Positions 1 to 11,213 of a stretch of DNA of 60,472 bases are shown piece by piece. This DNA comes from Entrophospora sp. SA101 (Eukaryota > Glomeromycota > Glomeromycetes > Entrophosporales > Entrophosporaceae), in the NCBI GenBank assembly GCA_958430865.1, contig CAUDNR010003369.1, positions 17,450 to 77,921 on the forward strand, given 5' to 3'. The position numbers and the translations under genes are program-made. How positions within the stretch are numbered: position 1 is the stretch's first letter; each line of letters starts with the position of its first letter. The notes under the pieces are model-generated. The model was given only the letters and a program-made list of their open reading frames with translations, ran no database searches and had not been told where the DNA came from.

Positions 1-800
1 ACTTATAAAAAACTATAAACAACATTTGTCTTTTTTAAAATTATCAAATATTCTTTCTATATCTCCTATTTTTTGTTTGCTTGTTTTCAAGTATCTCATT
101 AAAGGTGGAGAGAAAAAAGTACATTATCTTTTAAAAAGGTTAACTTCTAGGAAAATTTTTTTCGATCCTCGATTTTAATTATGATTATCGAAATCGAAAC
201 AACTATTTTGCCATCACGCATTAGTATTAGTGTATTATGTTTAATTCCAATTTTATTATTTTATTAATATTTCACATGCTAAATATTGTTCAATTCAATA
301 ATTAAAATAATAAATATGCCAAAAGAAATCAAACAAAAACTAAACCTGTCGAAAAAGATAATTTTTTTATTCTTTTTGTTATTTCTTTTTTTAATAATAC
401 TAATTCATGATTTCAATATTCATGAAAATTTCAAAACAAGAATCCAAAAGAAGAATTCGTGAAAATTTATTGTTTTATTTCTAAAGCAGTAAAACAGTTT
501 TTTAATTTAAACATAACTACGTAGTCAACTCTGTTGAACCAAAATTGGTTCCAGAAGCGGTAAATCCACCGCCGTTAAAACCAAATTGCTAACTAATACC
601 TTAATATTAATTTTAATTTTGAATGGAATAACGGGTTGACAATGTGGTTTGTGGCCTAGTACCAGGCCCTATAAATTACGCGTGCAAAGTTTCTATCGAA
701 ATTTCAATCAATAAATAGAAAAATCAGGAAACACGAAATTTTGCATGCATATTCTACAGGATAGACTACAAGCTAAATATTTTTATATGTAATTGATTAA
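1..800. other. AT-rich sequence, no gene seen
   Basis: Low-complexity A/T-rich DNA without a convincing reading frame on either strand. A slightly GC-richer patch near 520-680 has no recognisable coding signal. I see no RNA gene or transposon terminus. Confidence 0.5.
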
Positions 801-804
801 ATAT

Positions 805-1095
805 ACTGGTCGCAAATATTGGTCATGGTTGCAATCATGGGTGCAATTATGAAGTGGTTGCAACCAAATGCCGCAAGTCGCAAACCATGCCGCAAGTCGC
901 AAACCATGTCGCAATTAGTGTTCCATGTCGCAAGTCGCAAACCATGTCACAATCCAAAAAAGGAAACCAAGTGGTCGCAAAGGTGGTGCGCAAACCACTT
1001 TTATATGTCGCAACCATCATCAAAAGTATCTATAGTAATAGTCTCAAGTCACAAACCATGTCACAATTGTCTCAAGTCACAATCAAAATTTCAAA
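805..1095 (+). repeat. GTCGCAA/GGTTGCAACC repeat cluster containing a MITE-like core
   Basis: A dense cluster of the short motifs GTCGCAAACCATG, TGGTCGCAA and GGTTGCAACC. From about 917 it contains TAGTGTTCCATGTCGCAA followed by the AAAAAAGGAAACCAA...GTGGTCGCAAAGG...TATATGTCGCAACCATCA core shared with the elements at 12812, 46232 and 57622. The long overlapping open frames here are by-products of the repeat and are not genes. It reads as a nested or internally amplified member of the same MITE family. Confidence 0.75.
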
Positions 1096-1530
1096 TAATG
1101 CAAATTGCAAATAACATGCTAATAAAAAATAGTACCTCTGGTTAGTTATTAACACGTTTCTTTAGGAGACCCAAACCAAACCAAACAACAACACTCATGT
1201 TTTGTCACCTTGGACTCTGTCAAAAAATAAATTGTTTTTCCAAAAAAAAAATATCAATTCACGTCTGCCCTACCAAAAAAAAAAACCAATGGGATAAATA
1301 ATTAATGTGTACACATCAATCAAATAACAAACTTCTTTTTAAAAATGTCAAACAACAGATTCAAAAAAGAAGCAGACAAGAAAATACCGGTGCTATCAGA
1401 GAGGAAGTGTTTTAAGAAGGATGGTGGTGGTGGTTATCGCCCGCCACTCGTCATTACTCTAGTTAATTTATTAATTTACTTGACAATAATATTTGAGAAA
1501 TAGATCATGATAATAGCAACAATAATGATT

Positions 1531-2541
1531 GTTTATCAGAACAACACAAGAAATCTTCGACATGATTATTCATAAAAAACAGAACACATTCATTACAGGT
1601 GGAGCAGGTAATTAATAGTCACGTGTTTGATTTAATGGTATGATGCAATAACAGATAATGGACAAAGTTTGATTATTAATTAAGTTCATATCCAAATGAC
1701 AAAAAACAAATTTAGGATTAGAGAGGTTTAATTACAATAACCTAATTCTTTAATACAAGTTTAATAGTTAGTTTAAATAGACATTAAAATACCATATCCA
1801 ACTACATTACAGCACATAAATATAATAATAATAGGAAATTTTAAATTCATTTTGCACACATTAAATGAAATAATATCAATTCATTCTAATATTACTACAG
1901 TCACAGAAGTAATTACAGATCTTTTATTATTACCAACACTACAAAACCTAAAACATTTGACATTAGTAATTAGTCATTGTAGAAATACAAAACATTTTTA
2001 ATACTATTATATTTCCAATATTGAATATGTCTTTAGGTTTTTTATTAAAAATAATGGAAGTAACCTTAAAATTCTGTCAATTGTTATTATTTTAGGTTCT
2101 GGTAAAAGCTTCCTGTTAATGAAAATTATTTCTGTTCTGCAAGGTATGTATGGCATTGAAAAAGTAGCAGTGACCGGTTCAACTGGAATTGCTGCTTCAA
2201 CTATCAATGGTGTGACAGTTCATTCATTCTCAGGTATTGGATTTGGTGTTGAAACTGAAGAAGATTTAATTAAAAAAATAAATTTATCTAAAAATAAATA
2301 CATTGAGTGGAAATCAGTAAGAGTGTTAATTATTGACAAAAGTGAGTTATATATTTATTTTACATTTACGTTTTATTATACATTTAACAATGTAATTTAT
2401 TATATCGGATTTCATAATAATAAATAGTATCTATGGTTGATTGAGAAATTTTTGACAAGCTGGAAGCGATTGCAAGGAATATTCATCAAAATGACAAACC
2501 ATTTGGAGATATAAAATTGAAATATAATACTAAAAAAAAGT
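1531..2541 (+). pseudogene. PIF1-like DNA helicase, N-terminal fragment
   Basis: Remnant of a PIF1-family helicase, a replication/recombination helicase that is strongly expanded in these fungi and also carried by Helitrons. Three exon-like pieces can be followed: 1531-1607 (ending NTFITGGAG), 2096-2341 and 2428-2541. Joined, they give the Walker A motif GGAG-SGKS, then GIAASTINGVTVHSFSGIG and a Walker B region read as LIIDK-ISMVD. The catalytic Glu after the Asp is Lys here. A TGA follows ISMVD, a frame slip lies near 1545, and homology stops after KPFGDIK, so everything beyond the first RecA-like motifs is missing. The intron between pieces one and two is about 490 bp, unusually long here and probably carries inserted DNA. 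Clearly dead. Confidence 0.8.
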
Positions 2542-2782
2542 AAATTAGTAACCAATACTTATACTTATGTATATATAAATTTAATATTAGCTAGTTCTTT
2601 CTGGTGATTTTTATCACTCATTAATTTGTCTCTTTGCTGTCATTAAGTTTAATAAGTTTAATCTTTTTTCCACTTTTAAAGTAAAAAAGTACTAAAATAA
2701 TTTATATACTTAATACACCCTTATAAAAAGGATATAAGTATATTAAAAGAATATATAAAAAAAAGGAACAAACAAGAAAATC

Positions 2783-3667
2783 ATGACAAACATCATAAAT
2801 GAACAACAAAATGAATATAAAGAACTATTAAATGAAATAGAAACACTAAAAAAGCAATTAGAAAACAAAGAAGATGATTTTAAACTAAGAATTTGAAATG
2901 CTATTGACAATGTTAAGGAAAATGAAAGTCCAGAAATTGCTGGAACTTTAATGACCTTAGAACAACATTTTTGACCCAAAGATAATTGAGTCAATGTTCA
3001 AAAAGAAAATGGAGTTGAGAAAGTTATTTTTGACAATCAATTCACTCTTGAAAATGTTGTTAAAGGTTTTACTGAGTGAACACTAACTAATGCCAATTCT
3101 TTTAGTTTTATTTATGACAAAAATAAGAAATTAGAAGAAAAGAATGCTATTTTAGAAAATGGGAATGCTGAGTTAAAAGAAGAGTTAGAAAAGAATAAAC
3201 TCCTTGTTGACAAATGAAAAGCAAGAGCAGAGAAGGCTGAAATAGATAATGAAATTCATTTAGAGGCTTTACAAACAGGAGGAAAAGAAAGATGAACTCA
3301 GAAAGAAGCATCAGCAAATGAGATAGCAGAGAAAAACCAAAAGTTAGAAATTTCTAGTAAGATAATTGAGAATAAAGATGCAAGAATTGGTGAATTAGAA
3401 TGAGAACTAAAACAAGAAAGGGAAAAAGTAGAGGTGTCTAATAAGATAATTTCAGAAAAAGAATCACGAAACAAAAATCTCACAGAAGAAAACAAAGGAT
3501 TGCAAAATCAATTGCATTTAGCTGAAAAGGATTTACCTGCTTTACCTAAAAAGCAAAGCAAATTTAGACAATTAAGGACAAAATTAAAAACTGAATTCCA
3601 TCAATTGGTGGAAAACAAAAAATGCCAAATCCAAGAGTTAGTTGCTAGAATAGAGGTAAGTAGATAA
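2783..3667 (+). CDS. Coiled-coil protein readable only with TGA as Trp (copy 1)
   Basis: From ATG 2783 to TAA 3665-3667 one frame runs 295 codons. It is interrupted by seven TGA codons and by no TAA or TAG. The TGA contexts are LRI-NAID, EQHF-PKDN, KDN-VNVQ, GFTE-TLTN, VDK-KARAE, KER-TQKE and ELE-ELKQ, all natural sites for Trp; there is no in-frame TGG. Read this way it is a 294-residue protein: a coiled-coil start (residues 1-36), a short globular segment (about 37-110), and a long Lys/Glu-rich coiled coil to the C-terminus. No signal peptide or membrane segment is visible. I do not recognise the family. The many CAA/CAG codons, none mutated to a stop, argue against random or RIP-like decay. 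The best explanation is origin in a TGA=Trp genome such as a Mollicutes-related endobacterium; a mitochondrial origin is an alternative. In the fungal nucleus it could not be translated intact. Confidence 0.7.
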
Positions 3668-3669
3668 TT

Positions 3670-4156
3670 AATGAGAGAACTAACTTACACACTTTTAGAT
3701 TTAGAAAGTCAAGTCAGAAAACATGTGATTTTTGTTCTAATTGTTATGGAGTGGATAATAAATCTGTTAATCAAATAGTAGCTTGTGTTAAGGTAAATGG
3801 TGTGAGATCAAAATCCGCATCTCACACAAATCACTTGATTTGGTTAAAATATTATTTATTTCGTTTTGTGGCAGTATCTAATTATTTATTTTATAATTAC
3901 TCTCTTTCACTTAATAGCACTCAAGCTATTTATCTGGTTACAGGGCAACTTTTCTTACTTCCCCTCTGGTAACGTTTTCTCAGCAGCCCTTTGTTATCTG
4001 CCTGAACCGGCACGTCTCAATGATATTTATAATATCATAAGTAGTGAATATAAAATTTTTTCTGGAGAAGATATGAGATTAAATACTATATTATTTTTTA
4101 GTGGTCTTTTACTGAATTTAGTGTTTATAATAATATGTCAATTAATCATCTACTAA
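3670..4156 (+). pseudogene. Broken zinc-finger-like and membrane ORFs downstream of the coiled-coil ORF
   Basis: Two frames continue after the coiled-coil ORF. Frame A (from 3671) gives MRELTYTLLDLESQVRKH. After a one-base slip near 3720, frame B gives a Cys cluster (CDFCSNCYG), then VDNKSVNQIVACVKVNGVRSK up to a stop at 3972. A third frame (3866-4156) encodes 96 residues with two hydrophobic stretches around a more GC-rich middle (GNFSYFPSGNVFSAALCYL). I cannot assign any of these. A perfect inverted repeat lies inside (3799-3826). Confidence 0.35.
3799..3826. repeat. Perfect 9-bp inverted repeat (hairpin)
   Basis: GTGTGAGAT and ATCTCACAC flank a 10-nt spacer (CAAAATCCGC). This could be a transposon terminus, a protein-binding palindrome or a terminator-like hairpin. 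No U-run follows directly. It is also present at 48609-48636. Confidence 0.6.
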
Positions 4157-5396
4157 TGCAATTAATATTTTTTTAAAAAAAAAAAGAATCTAGTACCGAC
4201 CATATTTAACCACCTCTAAGTGCATCACTCATTTCCAAGCTCGGAACTTAGTGAAACATGCAGACCCTCTCTAAATGCATGCTCTCGCCCATCCTGATAG
4301 GATGCACTTAGAGAGAGTTGACTGTAATACTAAAAAGAGAGTATATTCTTTAATCATTTAATACTAATGCCAATTGATATTGAAAAAAAGAATGATCCAA
4401 TGATGTTATTAATATTAATATCGAAGAATGTATATAGTGCACACCATCTAAAAGACATCAAATGCTGCGCCGAGTGCCAAATTTTCAAAAAAAATAGCAA
4501 TAATATTGGTGTTACAATATTATAAAATCACATGACTCGATATTTATTGTATTAGTAATTAGGTTCTATTTGAATAAGGTTTATTCAAATTATTTGTCTT
4601 ATTCTTTATTATTATGAATTTGAATAAATCAAAAATAATATGAATTTGTATTACTATACGAACACCCGTTCGGAGTATTGGTCATCTATTATTTATGTAC
4701 ATGAATAAATAATAATAAAAAATATAATGATAATAAGCTAATTTTGTGCTGGTTACGTGTCATGGGTATTTTTCCAAAATAGGTAAGTTTGTCATGTTCT
4801 AAAATTTCATTAATAAAAAAACTAGGTTCTAAAAAGGTTGGAGTTTATATTAATAAAAAAAGTCTTTAGTGACTTGAAGTTGCGCATTTTTTTCGATGTC
4901 TTTACATGATCTTCACCGTATGCGGTTACCCAATTGCGATGCTCTTCTGTATATATAAATATTGTAAAAAGTTCGTGCAAGTTTAATCAGACCTGGTGAA
5001 AAAACCTTTTTAGTACAATTTATCATAGTCACATTCATCAATTTTATTGTCCTGGGATGAGGGAGAAGAGAAGAGGGAAGCTAATAAAAAATAATGTTTT
5101 TAATCGGACTTCAAGGCTAAAATCGAATTTCAAAACTTCATTACAAAGGGTATGATGATCCATTGTCATCAGCTAAAAATATAAATCTCTTTTGATTGAT
5201 TAACTTGATATAACAAATATTGCAATAAAATTTTATCAAATGCTCACGCATTATGCAACAACTATTCATAATCAAGTAATAGTAACATTTTAAATATTGA
5301 ATAATTTTTTGTAGATAGTTTCTAAATTTGTACTAGTTAAATGATATAGTTTATCTAATACTGATTGATGTTAATATTATTATTATAATGTTAATC
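4157..5396. other. Intergenic region with a decayed MITE
   Basis: Non-coding AT-rich DNA upstream of the TRM8-like gene. It holds an inverted-repeat element: CTCTAAGTGCATC at 4214-4226 and its reverse complement at 4301-4313, followed by GAGAGTTGACTGTA, which resembles a Tc1/mariner- or pogo-type terminus. Nothing else is recognisable. Confidence 0.5.
4214..4326. mobile_element. Decayed inverted-repeat MITE, possibly Tc1/pogo-like
   Basis: A 13-bp inverted repeat about 75 bp apart. The right side extends to TTAGAGAGAGTTGACTGTA, which reversed reads TACAGTCAACTCTCTCTAA, a form typical of TA-inserting Tc1/mariner termini. The left terminus is eroded. The assignment is by resemblance only. Confidence 0.4.
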
Positions 5397-6711
<1,315 letters not shown>

Positions 6712-6969
6712 ATAGATTGATGTATAGAACAGAATTAACTAAAATAAATCAAAATATTAAAATAAACATTATTTCAATTATTTTGCAATCATCGATCAAT
6801 TAATGGTAAAAAGGAATTAACTTTTTATTTGAACCAATGTATTCAAGTTCTCTGTGATATTTGAAGTGACTTTTTGAAATTTTAAGAATTTAGATATTTT
6901 ATACTTGTTACACCAATCATTAGTATAAATTTTTTTAAATAAAAGTACTTTTTTTTCATTCAAAAAATC

Positions 6970-7921
6970 ATGAATTATAAATATATTATTGGTAATGTTT
7001 TATTTTTTTAAAGATTTTCTTTCTTTTTCTTTCTAAAAATTTTTTTCATAATATTAGAACATATGGAAGATGATATGCATGAATGGTGTCTATTAGAATA
7101 TCAACACATTGCAACTTTTATTGATCCATCAAATTTATATTTTACAAATTTAACTGAAAGTCAACAATTAAAGTTTGATAAAATTAAAGAATTAAAAAAT
7201 TCAAATAAATTTTTTGATAAAATTAAAGATTTAAGCTTAATTAAAAATGACAAAATTCCAAAAGAAAAAATATGTTTATTAGATCCAATGGCAGGCATAA
7301 CATTGAAACCAGATGATGGTAATGTTTTTGAATATTTTTTATTTGGTGGAATATTAGGTGATGATCCACCAAGAGGTAAATATATTATATATACATGTGT
7401 GTTGTGTGAATCAACCAATCAATTAATTATAATTTAATTTTAGATAGAACAGGAGAATTGAGAGATTTTGGATTTCAAACAAGAAATCTTGGTTCAATTC
7501 AAATGACAACAGATACAGCAATGTATGTTACAAATAAAATAATAAAAGAAAAAGGTATTTTTTCAATATTATTATTAATTAATTGTTTTTTTTGTTTCAT
7601 AAAATTTTATATATTTTTTTTTATTGAAAAGCTCCAATAGATAAAATTTCTTTTATTGATTATCCAGAGATTAAATTGAATAATAATGAATCAACTGTAA
7701 GCAAAAATAAAATCTTTTTATTAATTTTAAATATTATTTATTTTCTAATTTTGTTGAAATTCTTTTAGACAATGCCATTTAGATATGTTTTAATTCCTGA
7801 TTTAAATGTATCTACATTACAAACAACCAATCAAGAATTAAAAATTAATGCCGTACCATTACTACCATCTGGAATGATTGATTTATTGATAAAAGATGCA
7901 GAAAAACCTTTGGAATTTTGA
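6970..7921 (+). CDS. SFM1: SPOUT protein-arginine methyltransferase, SFM1 family
   Basis: Homologue of yeast Sfm1, a SPOUT-fold SAM-dependent enzyme that methylates an arginine of ribosomal protein Rps3 in the cytoplasm. Five exons join in frame: 6970-6991, 7058-7375, 7444-7554, 7632-7696 and 7769-7921, giving 222 residues (yeast about 213). Family landmarks run in order: IIEHMEDDMHEWCLLEY at the N-terminus, CLLDPMAGITLKPDDG, the knot-region FGGILGDDPPRDRTGELR, QMTTDTAMYVT, FIDYPEIKLN, TMPFRYV and the C-terminal LPSGMIDLLIKDAEKPLEF. The start is fixed by the short first exon MNYKYII, whose last base completes the Glu of EHME. It lies 258 bp after the TRM8-like gene on the same strand. No damage is visible. 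The copy at 51780 is identical. Confidence 0.93.
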
Positions 7922-8689
7922 GAAAATATTTATTAGTGTGTGTACAGTTGGAGCTGGATATACTGAAGTTTCATATGATAATAAAACATAATGTATGATA
8001 ATATAAATAATACAAGATAAATTGATTATAAAACTAAAATTAGAACAAAAACAAGTCAGGTCATATTTGTAAGTGCTTGTTGATTTGATGGTATCATATT
8101 ATCATTACTATCTCCTAATGATTCAATTTTTGTGACATCCAAATTTTCAATATTAATTGTTTTTTGCTCTGTCCACTATTTCTTTATCCTAATCTAATGT
8201 TGGAGCTTGATGCACTATTTATTATAGATTAAATTTTATTGATTGATTTTATCAGTTCTCCATTTTTTACTGATTATCTATTATTTTCTTATAATCAGCA
8301 ACAACATCAACATTACTATTATCAATGCCATTAACACTGTTCCCTTATCATCACCAACATTAATAACATTATTTGTAAGACTGATATCAACAGTTATATT
8401 ACCTTTGTTGTTATTATCTTTAACAATGTGAGTGTGCAATCTGAGTTTGCCTAATTAACAATAGTTAACTTAGATGGGTAACCCACTAGACCTTATAGTG
8501 GCTCTGGACATGTCAAATATGCTGATGGGTTTATGCTTAGCTAATTCCTTTTCTCTTTTGCTATACTCCTTACCAATACTTGTGATTCCTGCTCAATTTT
8601 CTGTCACTGGTACTCTGCAAGTAGGTTTGCTTCGTCATCATTCAAATTCGTTCACTTCTTTATTAACTATTTTAATCATTTAAATGGAA
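7922..8689 (-). pseudogene. Decayed sequence with minus-strand coding traces
   Basis: About 770 bp between the SFM1-like gene and the next relic. Fragments on the minus strand look coding, for example DDEANLLAEYQ near 8640 and KHKPISIFDMSRATIRSSGLP near 8480-8540, but frames change repeatedly. They resemble the coiled-coil, repeat-rich proteins common in these fungi. The plus-strand frames here are antisense shadows. No intact gene. Confidence 0.3.
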
Positions 8690-9134
8690 ATAATAATGTT
8701 CAGAATGCAATATATAAAGAAACTTCAGCTGAAAATAATAAAAAACATGACACCATTTTTAAATCTTTACAAAAATGCTATCAAGATTCTTCTTCAGAGT
8801 TTGGCAACAATTGGCTTAAATGGGATCAGATGATGTTTTTAAAGATAAAAATATTACAGGAAGTGTTCGAAATTCAATCGCGGAATCAGCACGCGCTAAC
8901 CAAATCTGGAAATCTATTACAGATAATATCCAAAATTAGACTAGTTTTATGTTGAGGCACAGTCGAATTTCGAACACTGAATTTTTTTTGCTACACATTT
9001 AACATTTAGAAGATGGTAAAGGAGGTAAAGGATTACAAAGTTTAGGATATCCGAAACAATTTTCTGACTTTGTAGTTATTTTAGCTAGTAGGCTAATGAT
9101 GTATGACAAAACTTTGACTTTGTCATTGACATGA
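8690..9134 (+). pseudogene. Fragment of a fungal transposon-like protein family
   Basis: Three coding traces on one strand: NGNNNVQNAIYKETSAENN...NWLKWDQ (8690 to about 8825); a frame shift into DDVFKDKNITGSVRNSIAESARANQIW, stopping near 8939; and 9006-9134, LEDGKGGKGLQSLGYPKQF then SDFVVILASR, ending in TGA. The last segment resembles the N-terminal part of a large repeat-encoded family of arbuscular mycorrhizal fungi (from memory, not searched). GTGTTCGAAATTC and its near reverse complement GAATTTCGAACAC bracket the second piece. Not functional. Confidence 0.4.
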
Positions 9135-9410
9135 CGAAAGCGCTGACTAAAAGGTAATTTCTCACCAAGGGCCATTTTGAAAAGTAAAAAGTGTTGACAG
9201 AAGTAAAAAATTGTTGATTTTGTTTTATAATAAAATAGGTATTAATATTACACATATCAAATCAAATGATCCGAATAAATTTTTCACCTTTTATTCCCAT
9301 GTAAATTAACTTAATTTTCATAGTTGGATGATCTTATCATTCAAGCTCCTAAATTTTTCATATCACGAGTACACTACACTAAGAATGATTATTATGCCAT
9401 TTTTTGTGGA

Positions 9411-9519
9411 TGTTGTACGTGAAATTGAAATTATGGAGTGGGGTGAAATTCTGATTGGCTAATTTGAATTTCACATATGTGAACTGCGAATTCACATAAT
9501 TTCATTTTCACGTACAACA
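9411..9519. mobile_element. 109-bp MITE with long terminal inverted repeats
   Basis: The left end TGTTGTACGTGAAATTGAAATTATG (9411-9435) matches the reverse complement of the right end with one mismatch. Flanking TGGA at 9407-9410 and 9520-9523 is a candidate 4-bp target duplication. It has no coding capacity. A further small palindrome (CACATATGTG) lies in the centre. It sits in the promoter-side interval of the MET22-like gene. Superfamily not assigned. Confidence 0.7.
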
Positions 9520-9602
9520 TGGATAAATATTCGATATTTCTCACGTTCAAATTTTTTCTTCAGATATTAATATTAAATAATTTTTTTTTTTAGATAATAA
9601 TA

Positions 9603-11126
9603 ATGTCTGGTATATATTTATTATTTTTTTGTTGTTTTTATTATTTTATAAAAACATACATATTTATTTTTTCAAAAAAATTTTTTAAGTATTCGCATTA
9701 GAACAAAAAGTTGCCATTAATGCAGTCTTACGTGCTAGTAAGGTTTGCCAAAAGGTATTTAAACAACTTGTTAATGCCGAAACAATAATTAAAAAAGACA
9801 AGTCGCCAGTAACTAGTATGTAAATAATATTTTGATGTATATAAATGAAATTATAATTATAATTATAAATCTGTATGATATAACTTGTATATTGTATAAT
9901 GTAGTCGCGGATTATAGTGCACAAGCAGTGGTGAATGCAATTTTATTTAATACATTTCCAAATGACCCTATTGTTGGTGAAGAAGATTCAAAAGATTTGC
10001 ATGGTAATGATGCATCGGTAAAAGAATTACGCAAAAGAATATTAAATCTGACAAATTCGGTGTTGGATGATCCATTAGATGAAAAAAAGGTTGGCTTAAT
10101 ATTTTTGATTCTGATTTTTGGATATACGTTAAAAAGATTAATTAATAATTTATAATTTACGTTGAAAAGCTTTTGGATGCTATTGATAGAGGTTCACATC
10201 CTGGAGGAGCAAAAGGAAGTGAGTAACTATTTATTTATAAATATAAATATAAATTTATCAAATTACTAAATATCATGCATAAATATAAAGGAATGTGGGT
10301 CCTTGATCCTATTGATGGTACAAAAGGATTCCTTAGAGGCGAACAATTTGCAGTTTGTTTAGCATTAGTCGTAGATGGTAAAGTTCAGTTAGGAGTTACT
10401 GGGTGTCCAAATTTACCAATAGATTTCACAAGACCTGAAAGCGAAAGAGGTTGTATCTTTGTTGCTTTGAGAGGCCATGGTGCTTTTCAGGTAATTAAAT
10501 AAATTATTTTAAAAAGTTCCCAATTAATTATAATATATATTGATTATTTTTTAAAAAATCCCAATTAATTATATATATTGATTATTTTTTAGGGTAATTT
10601 TTCATCAACAGAAATATCACAGATGTCAAAGATTCATATGAGAAATATTGACAATGTATCAGAAGCATCATTTTGTGAATCGGTTGAGGCAGCACATTCT
10701 TCACAAGATGACTCTGCAAAAATAGCATCAATGCTTGAAATTACTAAATCACCTGTTAGAATAGATAGTCAAACAAAATATGCTGTGGTTTCTAGAGGTG
10801 ATGCTGACATATATTTACGTTTACCCGTTAATGAGGATTATCAAGAAAATATTTGGGTAGGCTAATATATATAATATATTAATTAGTAATTAACCATTAA
10901 TATTTAATGATTAATAATTTATATTGGAAATATATAGGATCATGCATCTGGGTCACTTTTAGTAGAAGAAGCTGGTGGTAAAATATCCGATATTTTTGGA
11001 AAAACATTGGATTTTTCACTTGGTAGAAAATTGATAAATAATAAAGGGATTGTAGTTGCACATCCAAATATACATTCCCAAATAATTGATGCAATTCAAA
11101 AAGTTTTGGAAAATAAAAGTAAATAA
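9603..11126 (+). CDS. MET22: 3'(2'),5'-bisphosphate nucleotidase, MET22/HAL2 family
   Basis: Mg-dependent, Li/Na-sensitive phosphatase that converts PAP to AMP (and PAPS to APS), clearing the by-product of sulfate assimilation and sulfotransfer. Seven exons join in frame: 9603-9609, 9690-9815, 9905-10089, 10170-10218, 10291-10490, 10593-10856 and 10938-11126, giving 339 residues (yeast 357). Inositol-monophosphatase-superfamily motifs are complete: DKSPVT then ADYSAQ, the metal-binding IVGEEDS, WVLDPIDGTKGF with both metal Asp residues, and WDHASGSLLVEEAGG near the C-terminus. The first exon is only 7 nt (ATG TCT G), so the start is less certain than the rest, although MSVFALEQKVAI fits the family. 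Introns are 72-102 bp. The copy at 54413 is identical. Confidence 0.94.
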
Positions 11127-11213
11127 CATAATATATAATATAATTTTATATAATAGAGTGAAAATTAATTACAAAAAAAAAAAATCCCATTCAACGTTAT
11201 CATATTATTGTAA

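Noticed and set aside
819..1145. Overlapping ORFs of 108 and 86 codons, plus similar ORFs at 12720-13122, 46192-46515 and 57530-57932, sharing CRNPKKETK / VFHVAIQ.KRKPKWSQ peptides
   Set aside because: They share residues only because they read through the same GTCGCAA MITE in the same frames. Its target duplications show it is a non-coding insertion.
3298..3495. Ser/Phe-rich minus-strand ORFs at 2743-2994 and 3298-3495 (and in block copy 2)
   Set aside because: Antisense to the coiled-coil TGA=Trp frame. Phe/Ser/Leu richness is the complement of Lys/Glu codons.
7161..7418. Minus-strand ORF opposite the SFM1-like exon 2 (and 51971-52228)
   Set aside because: It lies entirely antisense to a clearly recognised exon. 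It is a shadow of an AT-rich gene.
8243..8683. Hydrophobic plus-strand ORFs suggesting small membrane proteins (also 53053-53493)
   Set aside because: The opposite strand carries hydrophilic coding-like traces. Hydrophobicity of the plus frames is what antisense of Lys/Asn/Glu-rich sequence looks like.
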